Origin: Nannochloris sp. 'desiccata'
Lineage: Eukaryota; Chlorophyta; Trebouxiophyceae; Chlorellales; Chlorellaceae
Assembly: GCA_019044685.2 (NCBI GenBank)
Contig: JAGTXX020000014.1
Coordinates: forward strand, 868,001-932,000
Direction: 5' to 3'
DNA: 64,000 nucleotides
How positions within the stretch are numbered: position 1 is the first letter of the stretch; each line of letters begins with the position of its first letter. The translations under genes and the position numbers were made by a program. The notes beneath the pieces were generated by a model. The model had not been told where the DNA came from and did no database searches. It saw only the letters and a program-made list of their open reading frames with translations. Positions 41,413 through 51,431 of this stretch are shown here, piece by piece.

Positions 41413-42043
41413 TCCGATTTAACTCCGATTTAACTCGGGGACCCGATTTAACTCCCCGCTGAAGAACTGTCGCTTAGTTTCAAATTAAGCCAAGTAACTT
41501 TGTTCAGTGTGCCCGTAACTACTTTTACACGCCGCGCATGGAGACTCTCGACGCCCTGCTCGCCGATATTGATGATCAGCATCGGACTTCCTCGTTGAGG
41601 TGCAGGAGGGCCCAGTGGGCCCTGCGCCCCCAGAAGAGGAGGCATTAAATTGTCTGAAACCTAAACAAGCCTTTCTGGAGCGAGCAAAGGCATATTTCAA
41701 GGAAGAATGCCCCAAGCACAACAATGATCCTTTGACGATCAAAGGTGGTGAAAATCCCTGGCGACACGCCTTCCCGGACATTGATGCCTATGTTGGCAGT
41801 TTTGCGCGGTTTATCATATTCAACCCGCATGATGCTCCCGTATTTAGGCCTGAATCCTGGGTGTGTGATGGCTGCCAACATAGAAATTGCATCACCATGA
41901 ATGGCCGCGAGTTAGGAAAAATTGCCTGCACTTATGGCATGGGGAGCCTGGATTTCTGGTCTAAGCAAGGTTACAAGTGCAGCACTACTGGATGTAACCG
42001 AAAATTCACTAATTTCAGCCCCTCCATCCTAAAGCAGCTCCGG
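41413..42043 (+). repeat. Left arm of the inverted repeat
   Basis: Matches the reverse complement of about 42278-42908 over its length with scattered substitutions and small indels. Pairing of the arms in single strands would give a hairpin stem of roughly 630 bp. Confidence 0.8.
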
Positions 42044-42169
42044 CAGGCTGGCCATGCTCGATTGGTTGAAGCTGTTGAATGCCTGTTCACACCGAGCGGA
42101 GAAAAATTCCACTCTGTTGGTAGAGAACAATTTGGGCATAAGCGTAAGTTGAAGTTGAAATTAAATTAG
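41538..42169 (+). pseudogene. DUF6729-like zinc-ribbon gene, left-arm copy (frameshifted near start)
   Basis: An ATG at 41538 (METLDALLADIDDQ) is followed by a one-base loss near 41580 relative to the right arm, which throws it out of frame. The rest is open from about 41600 to 42169. It has an acidic proline-rich lead, a helical region (QAFLERAKAYFKEECPK), WVCDGCQ and YKCSTTGCNRKFTNFSPSIL (paired Cys, zinc-ribbon), then a unique basic end (GHKRKLKLKLN). The order W-x-C-x2-C, tyrosine-rich helix, C-x4-C, W/F-x2-S-IL is that of DUF6729, a domain common in eukaryotic transposon proteins. Family call by pattern, not by search. Confidence 0.6.
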
Positions 42170-42176
42170 AATGTTT

Positions 42177-42773
42177 CTAAATCTGCCGCCCCCGCTGAAA
42201 ATTAAAAATGGATATTGAAGCCCTCAGAGGTTGATTAGTGAAATCAGGCAGCAGCAATGATTTTATTTGCCGGAGCTGCTTTAGGATGGAGGGGCTAAAA
42301 TTAGTGAATTTTCGGTTACATCCAGGAGTGTTGCACTTGTAACCCTGTTTAGACCAAAAATCCAGGCTCCCCATGCCATAAGTGCAGGCGATCTTTGCTA
42401 ACTCGCGGCCATTCATGGTGATGCAATTTCTATGTTGGCAGCCATCACACACCCAGGATTCAGGCCTAAATACGGGAGCAGCATGCGGGTTGAATATTAA
42501 ACCGCGCAAAACTGCCAATATAGGCATCAATGTCTGGGAAGGCGTGTCGCCAGGGATTTTCACCACCTTTGATCGTCAAAGGATCATTGTTGTGCTTGGG
42601 GCATTCTTCCTTAAAATATGCCTTTGCTCGCTCCAGAAAGGCTTGTTTAGGTTTCAGACAATTTAATGCCTCCTCTTCTGGGGGCGCAGGGCCCACTGGG
42701 CCCTCCTGCACCTCAACGAGGAAGTCCGATGCCTGATCATCAATATCGGCGAGCAGGAGTCCAGAGCCTCCAT
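42177..42773 (-). pseudogene. DUF6729-like zinc-ribbon gene, right-arm copy (frameshifted)
   Basis: The inverted copy of the left-arm gene. Its start region (ATG at 42773) has lost one base compared with the left arm, and a further two-base deletion near 42500 breaks the frame between the helical lead and the zinc-ribbon part (WVCDGCQ, then YKCNTPGCNRKF). It lacks the left copy's basic tail and ends instead in FNFQRGRQI from the unmatched centre. No single arm keeps an intact gene. Confidence 0.6.
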
Positions 42774-42908
42774 GCGCGGCGCGTAAAAGTAGTTAAAGGC
42801 ACAGAGAACCAAGTTACCTGGGTTAGTTTGAAAATAGAGGACAATCTTTCAGCGGGGAGTTAAATCGGGTCCCCGAGTTAAATCGGAGTTAAATCGGAGT
42901 TAAATCGG
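42278..42908 (-). repeat. Right arm of the inverted repeat
   Basis: Inverted copy of 41413-42043. Differences include a two-base deletion near 42500 and one extra terminal motif unit. Confidence 0.8.
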
Positions 42909-42937
42909 TCCGATTTAACGATTTAACTTTAAACCAA

Positions 42938-44602
42938 ATGGTACATACAATAAACGCTCTTGTTTGTAAAAATAGAAATGCCGTTACTTGCCCAATGAAT
43001 TATACAAATGGTGCTGACAGTGGGGAGCACGGGAAATTCAGAAACTTGGCAAAAGATCATGGATCAGTTAATCCGATCCCAAGTAGTGCTTCAGTTTCTG
43101 AGACTCTAGAAGCAGGCCAACTTCACTCTTCTAGACTTGATCAACCTAGCAATGCATCCATCTTTTGGGACGATCGAGGCCGCACAACCTTTTGCGTTAA
43201 TGCCAGTGCTATCATCGAGCGGGTTGACGAGCAGCTTCTCCCTGCCCTCTACCGTTTTGTTGGTGCAAGCTTCCACGCACGCCCCTCCCAACTAGGCAAT
43301 CTCACCTTAGCAAGAGCTCTGGCGCAAGCTCTTGCGTCCCCATTAGCTGGAATACTAGGCCAGCATTTCAATAGAATTACCGTCTTGTGTATAGGCGCCG
43401 CCATCTGGGGAACGATGACGTTATGTTTTAGTCGGGCTACCAGCGTCACTGGAGGCTTAATCTTTTGGGCTATAAATGGTATTGGTTTATCATTTCTAAT
43501 ACCAAGCGCTCAATCGCTAACTGCAGACTACAACCAAGAGGCACATCGAGGCCGTGCCTTTGGCTTGCTCCACATGGTTGGTGCTCTTGGAGCTTTAGTG
43601 GGCGCGCTTTTCGCTACCAATATTGGCCATTTAAATGTATTTGGTATCATGGAAGGGTGGAGATTTGCCTTCTTCACTGTAGCAATCGCTAGTTGGATTA
43701 TTGGCATAGCAACTTGGTTTCTAGCAGTAGATCCAAGGTACAGTTTAGACGCCCGTTACAAAGTAGAAAAAGCAGCGGAAGCTGAACCAGAAGCTGCTAC
43801 GTGGCGTGCTTCTATCCGGGATATGGGTAATGTCGTTACCGTACCTACCTTTGGGATAATCGTACTCCAAGGCATCGTCGGTACTACACCCTGGTCAGCT
43901 CTCGTCTTTTTGACTTTATATTTTCAGCTACTGGGAATGTCGGATCTGATGTCTTCAATTCTCATGGCTATTTTCCTCGCTGCAAATGCTGCAGGAGGGT
44001 TGTTGGGAGGGTATGTAGGGGATTGGGCGGCTAGAAGGTTTCCAGATCATGGTCGAATTGTTGCGTGTCAATTCAGCGTGGGTATAGGTGTGCCCCTTTC
44101 GATATTGCTATTTAAATCTCTACCACTAAATTCATCTGCTGTGGCCATTGTAGGATATGCTATTGTTCTAACAATAACAGGGTTGTTAATTACCTGGGCA
44201 GCTACCGCATGCAATAATCCAATTTTTTCAGAAATAGTTCCGCCACATATGAGAAATTTGATATACGCTTTTGATCGATCTTTTGAAGGCGCAATAGCAG
44301 CTGCAGGAGCGCCTTTAGTGGGTTTATTAGCTGAAAAAGGGTTTGGTTTCCATGGAGATGCGACGCTTTCGGCTGATCCGGTTGAAAATGAGAAGAAAGC
44401 GAGGTCGTTAGGAAATGCACTGCTCATATTTACGGCAGTTCCTTGGGCTTTATGTGCGGTGTTTTTCACTGGTCTCCATTGGACGTACCCTAAAGACAGA
44501 GAAAAGGCGAGGAATTTGGCGGCAGAGATGCATTCCGCTGCGGAGAGGGATGCAGAGGAGAGGCAACGGTTGAGAGCAGAGCAAGAGCTTGCGGAACTAT
44601 AA
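42938..44602 (+). CDS. MFS transporter (plant/algal Spinster-like type), 554 aa
   Basis: Twelve-TM-type carrier. The segment NASAIIERVDEQLLPALYRF is the first TM/loop region typical of the plant MFS group that includes Arabidopsis At2g18590 relatives. It is followed by LGNLTLARALAQALASPLAG, GRAFGLLHMVGALGALVGAL and LLGGYVGDWAARRFPDHGR. The C terminus is a charged helix. The substrate is unknown. About 80 residues before the first TM are poorly conserved in appearance. The first ATG, 42938, is only about 10-30 nt from the end of the palindromic element; the next in-frame ATG is at 42995. The 5' UTR and promoter therefore lie within or beyond the element. Confidence 0.85.
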   Translation: MVHTINALVCKNRNAVTCPMNYTNGADSGEHGKFRNLAKDHGSVNPIPSSASVSETLEAGQLHSSRLDQPSNASIFWDDRGRTTFCVNASAIIERVDEQLLPALYRFVGASFHARPSQLGNLTLARALAQALASPLAGILGQHFNRITVLCIGAAIWGTMTLCFSRATSVTGGLIFWAINGIGLSFLIPSAQSLTADYNQEAHRGRAFGLLHMVGALGALVGALFATNIGHLNVFGIMEGWRFAFFTVAIASWIIGIATWFLAVDPRYSLDARYKVEKAAEAEPEAATWRASIRDMGNVVTVPTFGIIVLQGIVGTTPWSALVFLTLYFQLLGMSDLMSSILMAIFLAANAAGGLLGGYVGDWAARRFPDHGRIVACQFSVGIGVPLSILLFKSLPLNSSAVAIVGYAIVLTITGLLITWAATACNNPIFSEIVPPHMRNLIYAFDRSFEGAIAAAGAPLVGLLAEKGFGFHGDATLSADPVENEKKARSLGNALLIFTAVPWALCAVFFTGLHWTYPKDREKARNLAAEMHSAAERDAEERQRLRAEQELAEL

Positions 44603-45057
44603 AGATATTGCTCCAAAAGGTCTTCATAAGAATAATTTCCAAGTTTCATAATGTAATAAATTTGAAAAATGCATTTCGTTTATTGTGTTTGTATGACCGA
44701 GTTCCTTGCCTGTTTTGCTTACCTTTTTTTACTGATTTAATTGAAAGTTGAATACGCGGTACGTGTAACGCAAAGAACTGTTAGTAGATGTAATTTACAT
44801 GTTCAAAGTGGTCTTTTTATGTCAACAGAAGGAAAGTATTTTACGAAATAGTACACGCGAGAACAGGGAAAAAAACAACCGAAGAGAAGAGGTGCTTTAC
44901 GCGAGAACAGGGGAAAAAATAACCGAAGAAAAGAGGTGCTTTACGACCTTTGATTTATTTATTTTTATTAGCAAGCAACGTTATTCATTTATTAACAATC
45001 AAATAGAAATCACTAGTATATATTACTGCACTCAACGAACTCATATTCTTCTTTTCT
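44603..45057. other. Convergent 3' region, MFS / BAHD
   Basis: A 455-nt A/T-rich spacer with TGTAA at about 44652, a possible polyadenylation signal for the MFS gene, and the tandem repeat listed separately. Confidence 0.5.
44855..44942 (+). repeat. 44-nt tandem repeat, two copies
   Basis: Copies at 44855-44898 and 44899-44942, each starting ACGCGAGAACAGGG and ending AGAGGTGCTTT, with about three differences. Non-coding. Confidence 0.85.
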
Positions 45058-47172
45058 CTACAAAGCAGGGCATTTTGCTTTCATCTTTTTAGCCAGTTTC
45101 TTATGCAACGTCACATGCACAAGAGCACCGCCACACGGCGCAGGGACGATAAACACGCAGTTGGGCAGTTTGGGGAAAGTAGGTTGGTGCCATACAGGGG
45201 TACATTCTGGCCCGCCACCAAAGGAAAGATCATTGTACTCTGCAGATCCCCAATCCCAGTTTGAGACCAAAATAGGACCAGAAGTACGAACCATGTCCGA
45301 GAAATTTTGAAATACAACAGGCATTTTAGCACCACCAGGACGGGTGTTATTAATCATCCAACGCAACTCATTGCGAATATCAAGATTATTGATATTTTTA
45401 CGGGAAGTGTTGTTGTCAGTATGAGTATGCTTAGTAGTGGCGGGGGTAGCGGTGCCTTGAGACATGTTGTCGGTGGCGGTGCTGCGGCTGACAGTGTTGT
45501 TGTCAAGTTCAAGGATAGCTGCACGAATTTCAACAGCTAAATCACCCAAACTCGGTATTTCAGCATGAGTTCTAGAACTGTCAGATGTAACAGCAACTGT
45601 CCATGAACAATTTCCTAGCGCTTCAGCAGGCAAAGCAGGCTCCATTCTTTTACGCAAATCAACGACCAGCTGTAAATCCTTCTTTCCAGCTTTACCGGGA
45701 AGACTCTGAGCAATTGCTTGTCTGAGACGAGCTACTAAAGCATCATTTGTAGAAATCCAAGGAACAGTAGTATTAGTAGCTCCGTTTACAGCACCACCAC
45801 CACCACCACCACCAGCGGGACTGGTTTTATTTTCTCCAGCAATTTGCTTACTCGCTTCAGCTTTCAGCTCTCCCAATCGTGTTGCACTAACGTAATAGGC
45901 AACAGTAACAGGCATTCCAGCCAGTGCAGCATTGCCTATTCCTTTACCAAGTACAGAAGGCACATACCTCCAATTTCTCTTTTCAAAACGAGATGATTTC
46001 CATCCTTGAGGCAAAGCGGGCGTAGCGTGAGTCTCCAGAGCTTGGCCTCCCATAACAAGAGGCCGTGCGGCCGTAATAGAAGATTGCGCTTTACGAGTGG
46101 TAGTAGTAGCAGTAGTCATAGTAGTATTGGTAAGAGTCTTAGTAATAGGAAGTGCATCAGTAGCGTCAGTAGCGTTCTCCTTGTTATTGCCGTCATCATC
46201 ACTTTTGGCAGTCTTGGGGGGGCGGCTATCCACATTGACATCATAACTCTGCTGTACTTGCTCTCGTTGCTGTTGATTATCTCCCCCCATCTTGCTTACG
46301 TCCAAAGCAGTATACTCCTCAGCCCATGATTTAAACAATACGCGGCAGGTCTCTTGATCAGCCAATAAGTGAGGTACAGCGATACCCAAAACTGTACCGC
46401 CATTTTTTAAGAAAGTGACCTGAGCTTGAAATAAAGGTACATCTTTATTACGGTAGGCTAAAATCAATGCAGGAGTATTAGGAAGGAATGGATTCATGTC
46501 TTCAGGGGTGTAGTTGTCGGCGGGGGCACCAGTAACAGGGGGAGGGGGAGCTTCGGGAGATTTCAATTTCAGAGCCGAGGTAGTTGAAGAGGAAGCTGCC
46601 ACCATCCCTTTAGGCAACAAATCGCCCAACGTAGTGTTGGTAGACTTTGCCATAGTTAAAGATGCTCCAGCATTGTTTAAAACGACGGAATAGTCGCCCT
46701 CCGAGTCGATTATGAGACGACCGCTGAAGAGAGGGTATCGAGTGAGCATGGTCGAGAGGGAGGTAGTTAATAAAGTTGAGTCGAGAGTTTGAGAGAAGAC
46801 AAATGGCACGTTGACAATCTGTAATCGGAGTTTAATTCAGGAAGAAGAGAAGGAACTTTAGAAGGGGGTAGTTTAATTAATAGCAGTTAATCTGGAGAGC
46901 GCTGGCGTGTTGTATTGGATTGGCAAGCTTTTAAACAGTTTGGAGGTGGATATTGGAGGTTTTATAAGCGAGCAAAGGAAAGATATCAACAATTGAAGCT
47001 TGCTTACCAGTAAAGGAGCAGAGACATGATCTAAGACGCCAAGTTTCACGGTTTCTGGGGTGGTTTTGAGTGTCTTTTGGCTAACCGAACAAACGGATTG
47101 GGTGCCAGTGATTTTCACCTCCCGCCGCTGCTTGTTGCCACTGCCATTGCAGCAACCTGAGCGATCAGCCAT
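45058..47172 (-). CDS. BAHD-type acyltransferase, 641 aa
   Basis: Acyl-CoA-dependent transferase family. Exon 1, 47172-47008, encodes VKLGVLDHVSAPLL (the LS.xD entry strand). After a 189-nt intron (GTAAGC to TTACAG), exon 2, 46818-45058, begins IVNVPFVFSQTLDSTLL. LTRYPLFSGRLI follows, then the catalytic HxxxD as HLLADQETCR. The C-terminal structural motif usually written DFGWG appears as SNWDWGSAEYNDLSFGGG. The protein is some 190 residues longer than usual BAHD enzymes (about 450). The excess is Ser/Thr/Asn/Gly-rich runs between the motifs, including a Gly run and Thr-rich stretches. Substrate unknown. Confidence 0.82.
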
Positions 47173-47587
47173 TGCTGATGGGATTCCAATTGCTTGGAAA
47201 ATAAAATGAAATAGGGTTTGAAGGTTTCGGGAAAGGAAATTTAGACGAGAACAAAATCGTGGCAAAGAGTTCGGAGCATGGTTTGGAGTTTCCCAGGTTT
47301 TCTCGTCTTGGCCTGGGTCCTCGACCGACTCGAATGAGACAATGCGCACCTCGTTTAGTAAACGCATCGACGCGTTGCTCCTTACTTTTCAAATTGAAGT
47401 TTGGTATCTTCTAAAGATTGACCTAACGGAAGCTAGGACTGTAGAGAAAGGGAAGCAGCGAGAGCCCAGCTTGCGGAAATATTACCTACCACTACTGATA
47501 AAAACAGCCCTTGGAAAATAGTTATAAAGCGTGTTAAGCTCTGTTGTCTAGTGTTATCTGCTTAGAACCCTCTATATACTAGTTACC
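47173..47587. promoter_or_regulatory. Divergent promoter region, BAHD / CotH
   Basis: A 415-nt spacer. TATAAA at about 47523, some 65 nt before the CotH ATG, is a plausible TATA box. Confidence 0.45.
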
Positions 47588-50037
47588 ATGGTTTATCTGC
47601 GAGCAGTGACGGTGGCTCTTGCTCTGCTCGCTGTCATTGGCCTCGGTAGCGTTCAAGGTCTGGAAGTGAAGGTCGTAACCCAAACAGCTAATCCTCGCCC
47701 TTCTGGAAGTGATTCTATCGAAATACAAGCGGAAGTAGATGGCTCTTCAGTTAGTTCAGGTAACTATATTAGAACTAAATTTCAATTTACTTGCATATTT
47801 CATTTATTTTGCTCTCCCCTCTGTATTTAATATCTGTTGAGATTGACGTTAAAATACGACAGAAATTTATACTATTTTTTTTTCTATGTTGTCCCCCTCT
47901 AATGCAGTCGACCTTGTCTATGTCATCAACTATGGCAGCGAACAATCCATTCCCATGTCTCAATCCGACGGATCTGGTCTCTACACAGCGACCATACCTG
48001 CTGCCGAAGCAACCCCAGGCTCAATGGTCCGGTGGTATGTTAAAGCCACAGATCGCTCTAGAAATTCTGCTAGAGACCCTGCGTATGAAGACAGTGAAGC
48101 GCAACAGTATTATGGGACTGTCGTAGAAGATCCTAGCTTTTCTGCCAGCTTACCAGTGGTGGATTTGTATTGTAAGGACCCGAGAGCACCTTTTGATCCT
48201 TCAAGAGATACTGCCCCTCAGTGTTCGATGCTGTTTGATGGAGAATTTTATGATAATTTCTCTATTAGACGTAAAGGGCAATCTTCCTTAAACTGGCCAA
48301 AACCAAAATTCAAAATCTCAGGCAACGGCCAAGGCAAAATTTTCAAAGTCAGCCCTTCCGCAAAGAGAGTCAAACAAGTTTCTTTCAATTCTCAATGGTC
48401 TGAACCGGGGGAAAACACATTTATGCGTGAAACGCTTGCTTGGGAGACCTTGCGACAAATGGGAGTTGATTATTTAACCTCGTACCAAACTGTAGTACGC
48501 CTTAACGGAGAGTACTTTGGAAAATTTGCTCTTGGAGTTGACTGGACAAAAGACGCTCTTAGAGCAAATGGCTACTCCACAGACCCTCCGACCCCTCGTT
48601 TTAAATCCGAATCTGGTGAATTCAGTAATTTACGTTGGGATATCCCTTCAAATCAAGTCCAATTCTACTACTCCCAAAAAAATGACGACATCGGCTCGTC
48701 AGGTGATGATGCTTTGGTTCAATTAGGACGGGGCTTAGCTGGGGGTGGTTCTCTCCCTCGCTCTAACTACATTTTTGAATGGATTAATTTACCTAAAACC
48801 ATTAATTACATGGCAGCTATGACACTTATGCTTAACCAAGATCGCTGCACGAAGAACTACGAGATTTATTTAGACCCAGGTTTTGAGCAATGGTCGATGC
48901 TGCCTTGGGATGTTGAAGGCTCTTTTGGGATCGATAGAGGCCTCGGTGGACAACCTGCTGCTGATTATTGTATTTTAGCATGTGAACAGTGGAATTCTCC
49001 GTTGTTTTGTGATAGTGATCATCCACAAGATCTTGCTGTGACTACCCCTTGGGGGTTAATTACAACTCAAATTAATCCAACTACAATAAGCGCTGCTGGA
49101 GGTCCGTCAAATTCTGGCCGCAAATTATTGCAGGTTAATAATGGTGGTGAGACCAGTGGCACTGCATCTAATGGTGCAGCTGAACCTGGGCTTTCCTTAC
49201 CATCCCAATCTGCTATACCTCAAGACTATAATGAGGATCAAACGCTAAAGGGACCTACTTTAACCGGCGCCCCGGGCACTTTCAATTACTTGATTGATGC
49301 GATATTGGAAGTTCCTAGGTCTAGGGCAATGTATATGCGCAGGTTGCGTACTCTTATGGATTCGTTCATCTCTACTGGCAAGTTGCAGGAGCTCGTCACC
49401 GCGGAATATAATATAGTGAGGGAAGAAGCCAAGAAAGATGCTGAGAAGTGGGGGAATCCTGGAGACCCAGATAGAGGCTATGAGTAAGTCAATTAGAACT
49501 TAATACTTGGTACAACTGTTATATCTAAGGGAAAATTTCACCTTGAGAAAAAAAAATGGGGGGCATATTTATTCCAGATTTTCGCTTTTGAACGTCAAAA
49601 TTGATATTTTCTTGTCTCTCCTTCTTCTTTACAGGCAACTTATTACCGAGCAGCTTCCTATCCGTAAAGAACAGCTCTTCAACCAGTACAGCGTCGGTGG
49701 CGATATCCCTTTGATCCCTTCTTCCCGGGCCGCCGACCCTTCCTCTTTGACCATTGGCTCCGTCTCAGGAGGGTCTGATGGCTATGTTGAAGTAAGAAAC
49801 AATAATGAGGACGCTGTAGATGTCTCTGGGTGGACACTGAATGGCAGTGGAGTTTCATTTAAGTTCATTCCCGGTACGGTGATCCCTCCTCAAGATTCTG
49901 TGTATGTGGCGGCCACGAGTGTGAAGACGTTTAAGCAGAGGGGGAGCGGGCCTCGGGGTGGACAAGGGCTGTTTGTGGTTGGGCCATTGAATGGAACACC
50001 TGATGGATCTACCTCTATTACAATCTCTAGTTCTTAA
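47588..50037 (+). CDS. Secreted CotH kinase-like protein with C-terminal lamin-tail domain, 716 aa
   Basis: CotH proteins are atypical secreted kinases related to Bacillus spore-coat protein H. Exons 47588-47759, 47908-49483 and 49635-50037 join in frame (SSVS|SVDLVYV; RGYE|QLITEQL). Residues 1-24 are a signal peptide. An Ig-like strand region (SGLYTATIPAAEATPGSMVR) precedes the CotH domain, with SIRRKGQSSLNWPKPKFKI, then WSEPGENTFMRETLAWETLR, NGEYFGKFALGVDW and the acidic metal-binding YLDPGFEQWSMLPWDVEGSF. The C-terminal LTD region reads DGYVEVRNNNEDAVDVSGWT, then GTVIPPQDSVYVAATSV. It is probably an extracellular or secretory-pathway kinase; substrate unknown. Splice acceptors and donors are clear. 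Confidence 0.88.
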
Positions 50038-50432
50038 GAGGAAAATCTCTCCTTTGAGGAAAGTGAGTCAAAGGGAAGGAACGATTTTGCTATTTTTCGT
50101 TGTCTCCATGGAGGGAGGATGGCCACGTGGGGGGAATTCAATAGAAATACATAATAAAAATTGTTAATCACGTTTTATGAATAAAAGAATGAATGAAAAC
50201 TTGCGTTTTACTGTCTGAATTAGTGTCGCTTTATTTAGAGTAGGGTCGATTAATAGTGCTTAAAAACAAATTGTTAAAAAGTCTGCCTTTAGAAAAAATT
50301 TGAAGACTGCCGGTTTTACCGACAATTCACCAAGGAACAAAATCAGCGCAATGCAATTTCTCCTCTCCAAGCTGCAAACGCTGTATTATTATATCAATCT
50401 AGCAGGGTGATTGGATTTGTTATTTCTCTAAT
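50038..50432. other. Convergent 3' region, CotH / CDC25-like
   Basis: A 395-nt A/T-rich spacer; no gene seen. Confidence 0.45.
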
Positions 50433-50953
50433 TTATGTAGGGTAAACACAGAGCTGCGGATCATCACCAAATAAATTTTGCCAACGCCGCCAGCCGTGCG
50501 CCATAACGCAAATCTCAGGCTTACCCTCTCGTTCTAGCTGCAGTAAACGCTCATGTATCCTACACGAAGAGAATTGTGTTAGTAGTAATTTATGGTTAAT
50601 AGGTATGATTGCGGAGATTTGGTTTAGATTGCGGTGGAAAAAGCCAGAGCGGCGGGAAACCTTAAACTACAAAGGCGCGCAATTTACCTTCTAGCTGCAG
50701 TAGGACCTCGTTGCTGGCTAAGGTAGCAATGTACTATGACTGTATCAACGGTATTAGGTATTCTTTGCTCGATGAATTCGTCTATGGCTGGACCACTGGA
50801 GAGATCGTAACTCGGGACATTGAGAAAATGTGTACACTTGATATGGCCTCCAGCAAAGTCATCATCTCGGACGTCTAAAATGAGAATATTGTCACGTCTT
50901 TGAGGATCTAATAACAGTGCTTTTACTTGGATTGGTTGCAAAAATTGGACCAT
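50433..50953 (-). CDS. CDC25/ACR2-like dual-specificity phosphatase (rhodanese fold), 130 aa
   Basis: Small plant-type CDC25/arsenate reductase. Exon 1, 50953-50688, has ILDVRDDDFAGGHIKCTHFL and the catalytic loop HCYLSQQRGPTAARR, that is C-x5-R with the RGPT..AR signature of Arabidopsis CDC25/ACR2. A 128-nt intron (GTAAAT to GTGTAG) follows. Exon 2, 50559-50433, ends VMAHGWRRWQNLFGDDPQLC. The ATG is taken at 50953 (MVQFLQPIQV); the longer frame starts with TTG. Length fits the family (about 130-146 aa). The family can dephosphorylate CDK tyrosines in vitro and reduce arsenate; which is the in vivo role here is not shown. Confidence 0.9.
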
Positions 50954-51431
50954 AACATCAAGAGATTGCAAATGTTAAAGGATAAATTGTTCGTCTTATA
51001 AAAGATAGGAATACGCAGTGAAGTTTCGAAATTGTAAATTACCCCTTATTCAATTTCTTAGAATAGTTTATGATGGCACATTCTCATATTTCGTCAAGTT
51101 TTATTTAATACTTGTACCCTTTTTTGCCGCCGTCCCCACTTCCTAAAAAGTTTTAGTAAAACTAAATTATAATTTTCTCAATTTCACAATATTTCAATAT
51201 ACAAAACAACATATGTAATCAATCTGAATCTAGTCATACCGAGGGAAACACACAACGTATATCTACCATATATGTAATAGAATCAAAACGGAACCAGAAA
51301 AATTTGGCAAGGACATGCTAAGCTTGCTCCTTATCTAAAAATAAAGACTAAAGATGTTTTCCCCACAAGCACTCTTGCCACATCCAGGACTATCAACACA
51401 CTGAATACTTCTATATTACAAACTCTTTTCT
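50954..51431. other. Intergenic, 478 nt, A/T-rich
   Basis: Promoter of the CDC25-like gene and 3' flank of the RING-YEATS gene; nothing else seen. Confidence 0.45.

Larger units (their letters stand above)
41413..42908. mobile_element. Palindromic (fold-back) DNA element with two damaged DUF6729-like genes
   Basis: The two halves are inverted copies. The left arm (about 41413-42043) is matched by the right arm (about 42278-42908) on the opposite strand, with about 235 nt of unmatched centre. The outer ends are arrays of an 11-12 nt motif TCCGATTTAAC with CGGGGACCCG between, mirrored at the right as GTTAAATCGGA. The right end has one extra motif copy. Each arm encodes the same zinc-ribbon protein fragment. 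No transposase catalytic domain is visible, so the element is probably non-autonomous. No clear target-site duplication was found; outside the right end CCGATTTAAC and GATTTAAC recur, which blurs the border. Confidence 0.8.

Noticed and set aside
44855..44942. CRISPR-like repeat
   Set aside because: Only two directly adjacent copies with no spacers, in a eukaryotic intergenic region; a simple tandem duplication.
47588..50037. CotH gene as a bacterial contaminant or very recent transfer
   Set aside because: It has two spliceosomal introns, a eukaryotic signal peptide and base composition like its neighbours.
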